Part shown: piece by piece, positions 22,343 to 33,415 of the stretch | Numbering within the stretch: the first letter of the stretch is position 1 | How the letters are laid out: every line of letters begins with the position of its first letter | From: Cacajao melanocephalus | Taxonomy: Eukaryota; Chordata; Mammalia; Primates; Pitheciidae | Assembly: GCA_963573385.1 (NCBI GenBank) | Contig: CAUYLG010063139.1 | Coordinates: 29 to 64,028, forward strand | DNA: 64,000 nucleotides | Reading direction: 5' to 3' | Position numbers and translations under genes: made by a program | Notes under the pieces: model-generated | Databases searched by the model: none | Told to the model about the DNA's origin: nothing | The model's input: the letters and a program-made list of their open reading frames with translations, nothing else

Positions 22343-22348
22343 CATAAA

Positions 22349-23023
22349 TATGTCAATCTTCTTAAAATGTTTCTATATATTTAATGCAATTTCTGTTCAA
22401 ATCCCAATAGAGTTTCTTGTACATATAGACAAGCTTATTCTACAATAATATGTAAGGGCATAGACCCTAAATTAACTGAAAGGACATTTTAAAGGAAGAG
22501 TAAAGTGGGGAAATCACTTTCTCAGATTTTTAGGGCCTGCCACGTAGCTGCATTAATGAAGTCTGTACTATTGGCGCAGGACTGGCCACACACGTCAAAG
22601 GAACAGAATAGAGAAACCAGAAGTGACCACACAAATATGCTCAATGCTTTTCAACAAAGTGCAAAAGCCATGCACAGAGGAAGATTTGCCTTTACAACAC
22701 AGTGTCAAAAAAAAAACCTAAATCTCATACTTTAAAAATTAACTCAAAATAAATCATAGACTCTTATGGAACAGGTAAGATTATAAAACTTTTAGAAAAA
22801 AATAGGAGGAAATCTTAACGATCTAGGGGTAGGTGAAGAGTTCTTAGATTTGATATGAGCAACACAATTCATAACAAAGAGAAATCAATAAATTACAATC
22901 CAAATTGAAACATTTTTTCTGCAAAAGCCCCTGTTAGGAGGATGAAAAATAAGCTGCAGACAAAGTGAATGCTTGCAAACCACACATCCAACAAAGGTCT
23001 CAAATCTGCAATAGAGAAAGATT
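22349..23023 (+). mobile_element. L1M fragment 6
   Basis: ORF2 resumes with TTAATGCAATTTCTGTTCAA, CAAAGGAACAGAATAGAG, then TTTTAGAAAAAAATAGGAGG and AATCTTAACGATCTAGGG, all in L1 order. An Alu cuts it at about 23024. Confidence 0.75.
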
Positions 23024-23318
23024 AGCTGGGTGGGTGGCTCATGCCTGTAATCCCAGCACACTGGGAGGCTAAGACAGGCCCATTACAAGGTCAAGAGATT
23101 GAGACCATCCTGGCCAACATGGTGAAACCCCGTTTCTACTAAAAATATAAAAATCAGCTGGCCATGGTAGCGCATGCCTGTAATCCCAGCTACTCCAGAG
23201 GATGAGGCAGGAGAATGGCTTGAACCAGGGAGCTAGAGGTTGCAGTGAGCTGAGATCACACCATTGCACTCCAGCCTGGCGACAGAGAAAAAAAAAAAGA
23301 AAGAAAGAAAAGAAAAAT
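23024..23318 (+). mobile_element. Alu (AluS-like), plus strand
   Basis: Full dimer: GGTGGCTCATGCCTGTAATC, GAGACCATCCTGGCCAACAT, TGTAATCCCAGCTACTCC, GCACTCCAGCCTGGCGACAG, followed by an A-rich tail of AAAG repeats. Inserted in the old L1. Confidence 0.95.
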
Positions 23319-24290
23319 GCTCCCAACCCCAACAGAAAAGGTAACACAAATGTGTTAGAGAATGAGCCAAAAATGTGAACAGATATTTTATGAAACAGAA
23401 CATGCAGATGGCAAATAAACACGTGCAGTGATGTTCAAGTCTATCAGCCACCAGGGAAACATAAAGAAAAAGAATCATCATGAATGAGATGCTGCTGCCC
23501 ACCCATCTGAAGGCCCAAGAGAAGAGGGTGGCAATGGTCAGTCTGCAGAGGGTGCGGTGAACAGTTGCCTTACCCATGGCGGGTACGACTCTCAGTGGGG
23601 CAGCCGCTCTGGAAGTAGATTGCCAGTTTCTTAGAACTACCATGGGACCCAGAATTGGCATTTATACCAGAGAAATGAAGCTGCACGTTCACACAGAACT
23701 GTATCTGAATAAATGCTTGTACAGGCTTGTTCTCCATCGCCCAGACTGGAAACAGCCCTCACATCCTTTAATGGGAGGATGGTTAAACTGTGGTGTAACT
23801 GCACCCTGGATTCCGCAGCAAACCAGGAACAGACTCCTAAGGCTGCAAAAGCCTAGGTGAATCTGCAGGGAATTGTCCTGAGTGAAAAAAGACAATCCCA
23901 AGAGTCACATACCATACAACTGCCTTGACATAACACTCTTGAAACAGATTATATACAGGTATACATTATATGCATATATATAATATGTAATGCTATATAG
24001 TATTATAAAACAAAATTATTGAGCTGGAGTGAGATTAGTGGTTGCCAAAGGAGACACCTTTGTGGAGACGGAGCTTTTCTTAATTCTATCGATGTCATTA
24101 TCCTTGTTGTGATTTTCTACTTTAATTTTGCAGGATGTAACTACTTGCAGAAACCAGTAAAGTGTCCACCAGGTCTTTCTACATATAATAGTATGCAAAT
24201 CTACAATGATCTTAACAGAAACATTTATTTATCAAAACATGCATCAAATTTAACTAGAAAAGAAGCTAAAACCCAAGGAAAGTGAATGCA
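23319..24290 (+). mobile_element. L1M fragment 7 (ORF2 end and 3' UTR)
   Basis: Final ORF2 landmarks are TACCATGGGACCCAGAATTG, CCAGACTGGAAACAGCC, GGGAGGATGGTTAAACTGTG and AGTGAAAAAAGACAATCCC. They are followed by a 3' UTR-like stretch with GCAAATCTACAATGATCTTAA. The end is placed approximately. Confidence 0.75.
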
Positions 24291-24704
24291 ACAAACAACA
24301 GAGCCTGACAATATCATGAATAACCTCGGAATTTTGATGGTTCTCAAGAATGTTAAAGAGTAACAAATAGGGATTTCAAAATCATTGTAGGCAATTTAAC
24401 AGGTTTATCTTTGTTTTGTGACCAAATCCCACCAAAATGAAATAAAAAATGAAACCCACAATGAAGAGATGAGAGAGATGAAATGTAAACAGAAAATAGA
24501 GAAGGCAGGGAGACGGATGGAGGCATGACGGCAGACGAAACACTCCAGGCAGAGTGGAAAGCCGGGCTACGGGCGGGGAAGCTGGAATCCAGCATATGCC
24601 CAAAGGCATCTCAAGAAAGGCCTGGGAGCAGGTCAGTGCACCCCAGAATGCAGCTAAGCCTGAAGACGGGAGTGCTGTTTGAGTGTGGAATGCTGTATCT
24701 CCAA
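24291..24704. other. Gene-free stretch
   Basis: No named repeat or coding signal was recognised. Confidence 0.4.
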
Positions 24705-24850
24705 GTGCGGTTCCCAGCTAGCCACAGGGCATCACCTGGGAGTCCTTAGAAAGGCACCACATGGGCCCCACACTAAACCTCGTGTCAGAAACTCCGGAGG
24801 GTGCAGCCTGAAGCTTTGCATGGGCTTCTGAAGCTCCCCCAAGTCTGGGA
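24705..24850 (-). mobile_element. MER5A-type (hAT-Charlie) fossil, minus strand
   Basis: The blocks GCGGTTCCCAGC, GCATCACCTGGGAGTCCTTAG, TGGGCCCCACACTAAACC and TCAGAAACTCCGGAGGGTG follow the reverse complement of MER5A. Confidence 0.65.
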
Positions 24851-24952
24851 CTTGCTGCTGTGTGAGAAAATGTTTGTGTCCCAGAGTTCCTTTTGCACCA
24901 CAAAAGCCTAGCCACTAGCCCTGCCCACCTCAGCAGAAGCCCCGAGGCACAG

Positions 24953-25095
24953 AAGTGCTTCTCAAACTTCCACGAGCATTGAGATGCTTGTTAAAACGCA
25001 GCTTCCGATCTAACAGGTCTGTGAGCCTGGAGACAAGCATGGTTAATAAGCTCCCCGGGGACACCCTTTCGTCTGTCTGAGGCTCACACTTCACG
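24953..25095 (+). mobile_element. MER5A-type (hAT-Charlie) fossil, plus strand
   Basis: AGTGCTTCTCAAACTTCCAC, GATGCTTGTTAAAACGCAG, CTAACAGGTCTGTGAG and AATAAGCTCCCC follow the MER5A plus-strand order. Confidence 0.65.
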
Positions 25096-26874
25096 TATCA
25101 AGGGTCAGGACAGTGGGTCACCTGGCGAGCTCCATGAACTGGCTGGGCCTGCATCCCACCCTGGAGGTTCCCCTTAATTAGCGTGGTGTGTGGCCCGAGT
25201 GCTGAGATTTTTAAGGCTCCTGTGTGATTTTATTGGACTGTGGAGGTTGTGGACCTTTGAAGGAGGCAGACTCCAGCACAGCTGAAGGTGAGCATTCCAA
25301 ACTGAAAGTGGAGAACAAGGGAAAGTTTATAAACTGAAAAGTGAAACCTGCAGTCTCCTTTTCACACTCAGCCTCTAGGCAGAAGCTAATGTGATTACTC
25401 TCTGCAGGGTGAACTTGTCCAAATGAAAAGAAATACAGCACACAGTACTTGCGTCCCAGCCTGGTCAGGCAATGTGCTCCATTTGTGCACAAATTGGTAA
25501 AGTAAAAGATTAACCAGGCAGTTAATTTTCAGTCTGAAATTGAAAATGTTAGATATAATTGTTTCCACAAAATCCGCCCCCCCGCCCCCCGCCAAATATC
25601 TGGGAATCAACTTAAGAAGTATCCAAGGTTCATGATTGTGGAATCTGTGATGCAGGCATCCGAGCCTCTGCCTCACTTCTGAGGCTCAGGGAGCCCCCTC
25701 CTTGCTGCCTCCACCCTCTCCTGGGCTCAAGCTGATATTGTCTCCTGCTAACTCCAGCGGTCTCTGTCCGCACTCCAGGGTTTCCGGTTTGTTCTGATAA
25801 AACTCACCCTCTACTCTGTGGCCCGACGCTTCACCTGGAACACAAGCAGGACCACGCCAGCTGTGCTGGACATGGCTTAGCATGCTTCTTTCACCTCAGA
25901 GAAGCTGCAGCATCTCTGCCTGACAGCGTGGACTTCCCTCATCTACTCAGTGCTCCCCTGTCCAGCCCCACAAACGGCCGTTCACGCCTTGAACTTTATG
26001 TTCTATGAACTTCAGACTACTAGAATGCCCCCTACTTGGCATTTCTCACCCCAAGCCGTCGAGCCGCCATCTGTGTGGAATGACTTCTTTCTCCATCTAC
26101 TCATGTGGGTAATGCCTGATCAGTTTAAGGCTTGTCCCCAGAAGGACTCACCTTGTATCTGGCTACCAAGTTGCATTGGACCCCCGTCCTAACATTTTGT
26201 CAATCTCTTTGTACATATGTCACTCTATTAAAATTATCTGCAAATGTGTTTATCTTCCCAACTAGATGGAGTCACCTGTCTCCCAGGATAGAGTCATTTA
26301 ATATTTTCCACCCCCATCACAGAGTACTCTAAACATTTGCTGACTTAAGTCAAGTGGAAATAGAATCTCACTCATGGAAGTTTTAGGTGGATACAATGAG
26401 GTAATGGCTACACAGGAGTTTAAAACTTAAAATGCTTTAAGCCATGTAAAGTGTCAGTGACAGTGCTGATGTCAGTGGTGGTGATGACAATGATGAATGC
26501 GCAAATAAGCAGTGACTGCTGCACAGAGCGGGACTCGGGAGGGAGGCCTTAGCTGAAAATTTAATAATATTATTCATCCAAAGATGAGTCAGCCAGGGCA
26601 ATTATAGAGGTTGAAGCAAAGAGCGTGATAGATTGATCCTTTCTGAAGAGGGGGATTTAAAGTGTAGGCAAAGAGAAGCCATTACAGGGTTAGAGAAGGA
26701 ACTGCCAAGAAGTGGGGCTCAGATCCAGAGGCAATGACATCATCCCGTCAGGATAAGAGTTCAAGAAAGACAAGGGGCAGTGGGGGGAAAGGCCCCAGAG
26801 AGCCTGGGTCACCAACGGGAGGCCATGCCACTGGGACTCAGCACGGAAGACACCATTGCTTACCAGAGTAACCC
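25096..26874. other. Gene-free stretch
   Basis: Mixed composition with a C-rich run at about 25577-25593. The 3' part (26270-26340) loosely recalls an L2 3' end, too weak to annotate. No open frame longer than 93 residues, none with a domain. Confidence 0.4.
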
Positions 26875-26886
26875 AAGTACATTCTT

Positions 26887-27597
26887 TATTTTTCTAAACT
26901 TTTATTTTCAGTTCAGGGGTCCATGTGCAGGTTGGTTACATAGGTAAACTCGTGTCATGGAGGTTTGTTGTACTGATTATTTCATCACCCAGGTATTAAC
27001 CCCAGTGCCCATTAGTTATTTTCCTGATCCTCTCCCTCCTCCGACCCTCCAACGTCCGACAGGCCCAGTGTGTGTTATTCCCCTCTATGTGTCCATGTGT
27101 TCTCATCATTTAGCTCTCACTTATAAGTGAGAACATGTGGTGTCTGTTTTTCTGTTCCTGCATAAGTTTGCCAAGGATAATGGCCTCCAGCTCCATCTGT
27201 GTCCCTGCAAAGGACATGATCTCATTCTTTTTTTATGGCTGCACAGTATTCTATGGTGTATCTGTACCACATTTTCTTTATCCAGTCTCACACCGATGGG
27301 CATTTAGGTTGGTTCCATTTTTTCCACTCTTTTTCCATTGTGAATAGTGCTGCAAGGAACATACCTGTGCATGTGTCTTTACAATAGAATGATTAATATT
27401 TCTTTGGATATACACCCAGTAATGGGATTGCTGGGTTGAATAGCAGTTCTGTCTTTAGATCTTTGAAGAATTGTCACAGCGTCTTCCAATCAAAACCACA
27501 GTGAGATACCATCTAACACCAGTTACAATGGCTATGATATAAAGTCAAAAACAAACAGATACTGGGAGAAAACGGAATGCTCATACACTGTTGGCAT
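26887..27597 (-). mobile_element. 5'-truncated primate L1 with twin-priming inversion
   Basis: 26887-27478 is the 3' end of an older primate L1 (L1PA/L1PB-like) on the minus strand, from AACTTTTATTTTCAGTTCAGG to ACCCAGTAATGGGATTGCTGG and TTGAAGAATTGTCACA. 27487-27597 is the adjacent upstream L1 segment in the opposite orientation (CAAAACCACAGTGAGATACC, CAGTTACAATGGCTATG, ACACTGTTGG). Perfect 12-bp direct repeats AAGTACATTCTT at 26875-26886 and 27598-27609 flank the whole, so both pieces entered in one event. Confidence 0.93.
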
Positions 27598-27609
27598 AAG
27601 TACATTCTT

Positions 27610-27735
27610 GTACTAAATTTACAATAATGGGAAATTAATGAAATACTGTAACCTCTGAGGGCAGGAATACTACCTGGCTTATTTCCTTCCCCCGGCACAG
27701 TGTTTGCCACGCAGGAGGGCTCTGATTTATGTTCT
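27610..27735 (+). mobile_element. L2-like 3' fragment (weak)
   Basis: ACTGTAACCTCTGAGGGCAGG and the following GGCACAGTGTTTGCCA resemble the L2 3' region around its GAGGGCAGGGAC and GGCACAGTGCCTGGCA blocks. Confidence 0.4.
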
Positions 27736-28875
27736 TTTAAATGACAACAAATTTTCATGGAATGCTTGGTGGCCTCTGGGGTAACATGACCATGACAAGC
27801 TTCTCTATGCCTGAATTTCATCCTGCGTTGGTGATATGGTTTTGTTTCTGGAACATTAAGTTGGTAACACTTTTATCTTTCTTGAGTCAGGCAGTGGCTT
27901 TATAAAGAATCAATCAATGTTAAAGTAGCTGTGATGAGAATTGATCCCTGGCAGCAGCGTGTTCTGAATTAACCAGGGATCCCCTGTGTGCAGGACGTGG
28001 GTGCACCAGCCTTCTGACTTCCTCCTCGCCTCCCCTCGTCCTCCCCCGCTCCCTCTTTCTCAGAGCGGGAGGGCTTTTCTCTTCATGGGAATTAAAATGC
28101 TGATATTTCACTCTGGGCCTCAAGAAACACTGGAGCAATGATTGCATTTTTGGATAAATACAATGTGGAAAATTTAAAACCTGGTTAAACATGCAGTACA
28201 TGAAAGTTCTCGCATGGAAAACGCAACGGGTGAGAATGTTAACCAGGAAGATTGTGAGGATTGACTATTATAACATCCCATACAGACATAAGAACTGAAA
28301 GTGAGAGAGGAGACCGTCTCTGTCTCTTGCCTGTCTTCTGTTAGAAAAAGGGGGAGAGGAGATAAAATAGCACAAAGTTAAAGTCAGCAGTCAGGCGAGA
28401 CGCTGACCCACCGGCCCGACCACAGCAGGGCCCAAGGACTGAGAAAACGACGCCCCTTCTCTGTAACTGTGCCCATTTTATCTGCCAGCCTTGAAAGTGT
28501 TGCAAATGTTTTTCTTCCTGTCCAAGGACCTTCCCTGAGTCACATACTCCCTGCCTGCACCAGCCAGAATCCCTCTTAGAGATGCCTCTGTCACTAAGTG
28601 ATTTACTGCCTTTCTTCAAATTCCGTAACTCTTGCCCTCCCGTGCGCGCCACATGTAAATTAGCAAATCGATGAAAGCTAAAGACTGTCAGGTCAAATGT
28701 CCAGCCAATGCGCAGTGACACAGTTTTACTTCTGCTCCCCCTTGGGCTGTTGGGTTGTATGTCTTTCAAAAGGGAAAGAAACTGCTTTTCGAAGAGCTTG
28801 GCATTTTTTGGACTCGAGTCAACCAATGCTCCACAGCTAGCTGAATTAAAGTCTCTTCCTTCCTCACTCCAGATG
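27736..28875. other. Gene-free stretch
   Basis: No gene was recognised. The end (about 28700-28870) has an LTR-like feel, with GAATTAAAGTCTCTTCCTTCC just before the inverted repeat, but no family could be assigned. The 183-residue minus-strand frame at 28341-28892 has no domain. Confidence 0.35.
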
Positions 28876-28951
28876 AGCACAGCACGCTGCACTCCTTAGT
28901 TCACTTCTAATTCCAAGAACTTGGCACACTGAAGTGAACCCAAGGGAGGAA
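28876..28951 (-). repeat. Left arm of a 75-bp inverted repeat
   Basis: The reverse complement contains GGTTCACTTCAGTGTGCCAAG and GAATTAGAAGTGAACTAAGG, then AGTGCAGCGTGCTG. It matches 30402-30478 at about 90 percent. Confidence 0.85.
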
Positions 28952-30401
28952 CAGCTGAGGGGTTCTGTCAGTGGCTCGTCCTGCAACAAAAGGATGGAAG
29001 ATTGATGGCAGAGGTGGCAAGAGGTGGTGGGACAGCAGCAGCCGGGATCCCCAGGCTGGAGGGCAGAAGTGGGGAAGCAAGATGGAGGCCTCTGGTGATG
29101 CCCGGCCCCAGTGGCCGCTCCATCTGGAGCCCTGGCCTCCCATCCCCAGTCCCTCCCCTGTCTTTCAGCCACCACAACCTCGCCACCCTCTCCACCAGCC
29201 CAACGCCTCTCCGCTTTCCTTCCTGTGCCCTCGGCCCCTCGCACATCCTGGTATTTTCTGGTGAACCCTCCTCCTGGGGAAGTTCACTCTCTCTGCTTTG
29301 TGTCTATTCCCAGGCACCTGAGCATCCCTGGAGAGAAGCTACAGGAGGCCATTGACGCCCAGGGCAGTGGGCAGGGCCTTGCAGGGGAAACCCGCTCCCT
29401 CCGGTCTCCCAAAGAGCAGTTCATGCCTTCTCTTCTCTCTCCGGGCCTCCAACTCTTCCCCATCCTCGAGGACTCGCTTCTGTTTTCACTGAAGCAATCA
29501 CAGCCTCGAGAGAACTTCCCCAGACACAGCCCTCCCCTGTGCCCGCCCCCCTCCGTGTCCCCACCTCTCATCCCCAGGGCAGCAAACCCCCCACATCCCC
29601 CCCCCACACCCCTGTCTGCTCGGGGACATCAACAGGCTCCCTGTGTCCTGAATCATCAGATTTTCCTTCCTGCTAGATTCCCATCCACAGACTTACAATT
29701 ATTTTTCTTGTCTTTAAAGGAAAAATAAAACCTTTGCTTTTTATCCAACTACTCCCTGTTTTCCTGCTGCTTATCGCAAAAGCCGCATCGAGGAAAAACA
29801 CGTCCCTCTGGCCTTGTCCTCTCTCCCACCTCCGCAGGAGCCTTTGAGCTCAGAGCTGCCCTGGAAGTGCTCTTGTCAGTTTCATGAAGAGCCACATGAT
29901 GCCAGATCCCACAGGAAACCCCAGGCTTATCTGACGGTGCGGTCCCTGCCCTGGACATGGTCCTGCTGCTCCCTTCAGGGCCCTGCGCCGGCCCTGATTC
30001 ACGCATCTCCTGCCCCACATCGAGTCCTGGTCCTGGCCTCAGGCCCACCCTTGCCCTCCTCTCCTGGCCAGCGTCTGGACTCCCCTGAGCTCTGCTGGCC
30101 TCGTCTGCTGAGGGCCACAGATGGAAGTCTTCAGTCCTGACCCCTCGTGCTGTCTCCAAACTCCCATTTCCGATCCCCAGCAGCACTGGCAGCCCCTTGA
30201 TCCTGTGCCCTGAGATCACCTCCCGGCCTGTCTGTCCTCACAGCCCCTCCGTCCTGCAGCCTCTCGGAAGCCGCCCTCCCCGCTGTGCCCTTTCTTGGTT
30301 GGTACTCCTGCTTGCGCGTGTCTTGCTAACACGCTGTTTTCACGTATCGATCACATTCTTTGTGTCTCTTTGGGTTGGTGCCAGTTCAGTCAGGACAAAG
30401 A
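28952..30401. other. C-rich interval between inverted arms
   Basis: Plus strand rich in C and in CCTC/CCCC runs, with few CG dinucleotides. Open frames of 205 (29111-29728, plus) and 156 residues (29749-30219, minus) are Pro/Ser-rich and overlap other frames. I take them as compositional. Confidence 0.4.
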
Positions 30402-30478
30402 TGTTCCTCCATTTGGTTCACTTCAGTGTGTCAAGTTCATAGAATTAGAAGTGAACTAAGGAGTGCAGCATGCTATGT
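30402..30478 (+). repeat. Right arm of a 75-bp inverted repeat
   Basis: GGTTCACTTCAGTGTGTCAAG, GAATTAGAAGTGAACTAAGG and AGTGCAGCATGCTATG pair with the left arm. Similarity ends outside these limits. Confidence 0.85.
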
Positions 30479-32015
30479 GGATGAGCGTGGCCTTGCCGAG
30501 AGCGAGAGCTTGGAGAGAGGTCGAGGGTCAGACTCAGGACCAGGGGCCAGGGAGGGTGTGCAGGACTAAAGGATTTCACAAAACAGAGGTTTAGTCTCTG
30601 CCAGCTCTTAAAGAAGTCTCTAAGTGGACTTTCTGATTTTTAGTGGCGAGAAGAGCACACACTTGTTTTTGCAGAGGTGAGAGGATGCGTTTTTAGTGAG
30701 AGGTGAAATCACACAGGAGGCCCCGGTTTCTGGCTGTGGCCAGCACCACACGCTTCCTGTTTTACATCAACGTTGATGAAAGGGAGTTGTGCTTCATTGT
30801 TATGGAGTTTTGTCAATTTTTAAAAAATCATTGTCTGCCTTTATCAGCTTTGATATTCTCAAAGCGTGGCTGCCTCTTCCCGTGGCCCTGCTTCCCTTGG
30901 TGGGCGTCTGTCCTCCTGCTCTGTGGCGGCTCAGGCTCCCACTTCACACCTACACTGGCATCCCATAAGCACAAGGCTCCAAACATGAGTCGTCAGGGTT
31001 TGGATGAGGACACAAGATACACAAAGATTTGGCAAGAAGAATTCAAACTCAAAGCCATAATGTGATTCATGAATTATGAGCAACAAGATTAGATCTGGAG
31101 CTTGTTCAGTGAGGATTTGACAGGAGGATAAGGAGATTCGGCCGCCAGCCCACTGCTGTGGTCTCTAGAGAAACAGCATTCGATTCAGCTTCGTTCTATG
31201 GGCATGCAGCTGCTTTCAAAAATTCTTTGTAATGATGAACTTGCTAAGAGAAATGCCCCTCTTTTTCTGTAATAAGACTGGACATTTTCCTTAGAGAGGC
31301 TTTCATCTGTTTTTTTCCCTTGTAAATGTAAAAGTTGCCAAACATCTGGGCACCAAATGCCCACAGTCTCTGAGGTCCATCCGTGGGGCCGCTGCTCTGT
31401 GAAATGAAAATGTTGCTTCTTGACTTGAGGAAGGCTTATGTGCAAACCCCTGGCTCAGTGGTGCCTGTGGCCACATCCCCCAATTAACCATCAGATCTGC
31501 TTGCAGGGAGCCGTCCCGTGTCCATAAAGGCTGGATTAACTAGGGGGTGTGGCTGGATGCGATACCTACCTGGGGGCTCACAGCAGCTCACGTGTCCCTA
31601 AGTAGTTCCATGAGGCAAACTCTCTAACTAACAAGGCTTGTGTCAGAGGATGTGGGTCCTGAAATTGCTCAACCTGACAACTGCATGATAAGAAAGATGT
31701 TCCCAGGTCTGTTCACCTGGCACTTCTGCCATCTGATCACAATTTCAGCTGCTGCTGCTTTGTCAGCCCAGGGCTCATGAGAAGGAAGACCTGAAAACCG
31801 TGCCAGGGCTACAGAAGGGAGTTTCAGGCCGAGCTCTGTTCCCTCTGCAAATCCTAAGAGCCAGGTGTGTTCACACAAGGTTAGGGACAAATTCTTACAG
31901 GTCAAATCATGCCAGAGATAATCCTGCTAGATCTTTACTTTCTACTCATTAGCCAATCATCATGTTATTTTGCCTGGAGGAGGGAAATGGCCTGGTGTTT
32001 ACTGAGGGCATTAAT
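30479..32015. other. Gene-free stretch
   Basis: No repeat family or coding signal was recognised. Open frames reach 120 residues (30703-31065) without features. Confidence 0.4.
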
Positions 32016-32202
32016 GGGTGTGTGTGTGTGTCTGCGTGTGTGTGCGTGTGACTTGTGTGCCTACGTGTGTGCATGTGGCTTGTATACATGTACCTGTGTG
32101 CCTGTGTGTGTGCATATGTGGGTATGTGCATGTGTGTACATAGCTGCGTTTGTGTGTGCGTGTGGGTGTGTGCATGTGTGACTGCGTGTGTGTGACATGT
32201 GT
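32016..32202. repeat. Degenerate TG/GTGTGC microsatellite
   Basis: Plus strand of GT repeats interrupted by GC, AC and AT steps, largely alternating purine and pyrimidine. Confidence 0.9.
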
Positions 32203-32539
32203 CCATATGCTCCTTATGAAAGCCTTGTGGAATTAACCACATGGAAAAGAAACTAAACAGAGACTCCTAAAGTTTAAGTAACTTGCCATGTTCCAGAGTC
32301 AGCATTTAATCCTACACGCGTACAATTTGTACTGGAAATCACCATCAATCCATCTGAATGTGATTTGTGACCCAGTGTAGAATTATTCTGGGCCAACGGG
32401 AGGACGCTCAGGAGGGGATCTCCACTGCCAGCAGGCGGGAGGTCTTAAGGGAAGGACCGGACCCTGCAGAGGATTTGGGTAGATAGAGGAGAGAGCCAGC
32501 AAAGCCAGGCGGGAGTCCACACTTGCCCTTTACTTAAAG

Positions 32540-32690
32540 ATATGCTTTAATCTCTCTGCCTGATTTAACTCATCTGAAAGATACAAATAAAAATAAACAA
32601 ATACCCTTGCATAAAGTTGTCATTAGGATTAAAGAAGAGAGTGTGAGGCTTGCACGGCTGATACCGGGCATTAAGAATAGTAGCTATTAT
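32540..32690 (+). mobile_element. MIR fossil, plus strand
   Basis: TTTAACTCATCTGAAAGATAC, then GTCATTAGGATTAAAGAAG and TAGCTATTATTACC follow the MIR core and 3' order. Confidence 0.6.
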
Positions 32691-33118
32691 TACCTGGGCA
32701 TTCCGCAGCTGAGCATACAATAAATGAAACAACTGAAAACTCAGCTTTCCTGCCCCACGCTGTTCCCTAGCATTATATCCTCTGGCACAATTGCTCTTTA
32801 CCTGGTTCTTCTATTCCTGCTTAGCTGCTTCAGTGTTTCAGCCCTGCTCAAATACTAGAGTCTCCGTGCACCATATACTGGCCACTTGTGTCGGACTCCC
32901 TCGGTGCCCCGCATATGTGTTCACCTCCGGCCTTGGCATTTAATCCCCAGCATATCCTCCGTGCCCCTGGGTTGTGACCATCCAGGTTTCCTGTTACTCT
33001 TATCTTTATCTCTGAATGCCCCACAGGGTCAGCACCAACTGGTGCACCTGACTAATGCTTAGGATGTTAGTGGGTTGAGTTTGCTGTGTGTGTGATGTGT
33101 GAGGGTTGACACATTCAT
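32691..33118. other. Gene-free stretch
   Basis: No feature was recognised between the MIR and the Alu. Confidence 0.4.
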
Positions 33119-33394
33119 GGCTGGGCATGGTGGCTCACGTCTATAGTCCCAGCACTTTAGGAAGCCAAGGCAGGCGGATCACCTAAAGTCAGGAGCTCGA
33201 GACTAGCTGGCCAACATGGTGAAACCCTCTCTACTGAAATTACAAAAATTAGCCTGGCATGGTGGCAAATGCCTGTAGTCCCAGCTACTCAGGAGGCTGA
33301 GGCAGAAGAATGGCTTGAACCTGGGAGGCAGAAGTTGTAGTGAGCTGACACCTTGTCATTGCACTCCAGCCTGGGTTACTGGAGTGAATTGTGT
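33119..33394 (+). mobile_element. Alu, plus strand
   Basis: GGCTGGGCATGGTGGCTCAC, CCAACATGGTGAAACCC, GTCCCAGCTACTCAGGAGG and GCACTCCAGCCTGGGTTAC show both monomers. The tail has turned into a CA repeat. There are several substitutions, AluS-like age or older. Confidence 0.93.
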
Positions 33395-33415
33395 CACACA
33401 CACACACACACACAC
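33395..33415. repeat. CA microsatellite at the Alu tail
   Basis: About ten CA units directly follow the Alu body, a common place for microsatellite birth. Confidence 0.95.

Larger units (their letters stand above)
20903..22348. mobile_element. Retroviral-like element with inverted LTR-like ends
   Basis: A 1434-bp insert at 20909-22342 is bounded by a perfect 6-bp duplication CATAAA (20903-20908 and 22343-22348). It begins TGTTGGGGGAAA and ends TTTCCCCCAACA, so both outer ends show the same TG-starting terminus in opposite orientation. The ends continue as 268-270 bp inverted arms of about 95 percent identity around an interior of about 0.9 kb. A TG...CA boundary with a 6-bp duplication fits class II (ERVK-type) integration as known for that family. 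Normal proviruses have direct LTRs, so the arrangement is aberrant. A DNA transposon with long inverted ends remains possible. Confidence 0.72.
15815..24290 (+). mobile_element. Ancient L1 (L1M-type) split by nested insertions
   Basis: One plus-strand, strongly diverged L1 can be followed in consensus order from early ORF2 to the 3' end across seven pieces, with younger elements between them. At several junctions the two sides rejoin in consensus order, for example 19790 with the sequence after 20559, and 20908 with 22349. ORF2 is destroyed by stops and frameshifts. The fragments and inserts are listed separately. Confidence 0.85.

Noticed and set aside
29111..29728. 205-residue Pro/Ser-rich plus-strand frame
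   Set aside because: C-rich DNA with several overlapping frames on both strands. No domain, and no clear exon boundaries.
32016..32202. Cys/Val-rich plus-strand frame
   Set aside because: Translation of a TG microsatellite.
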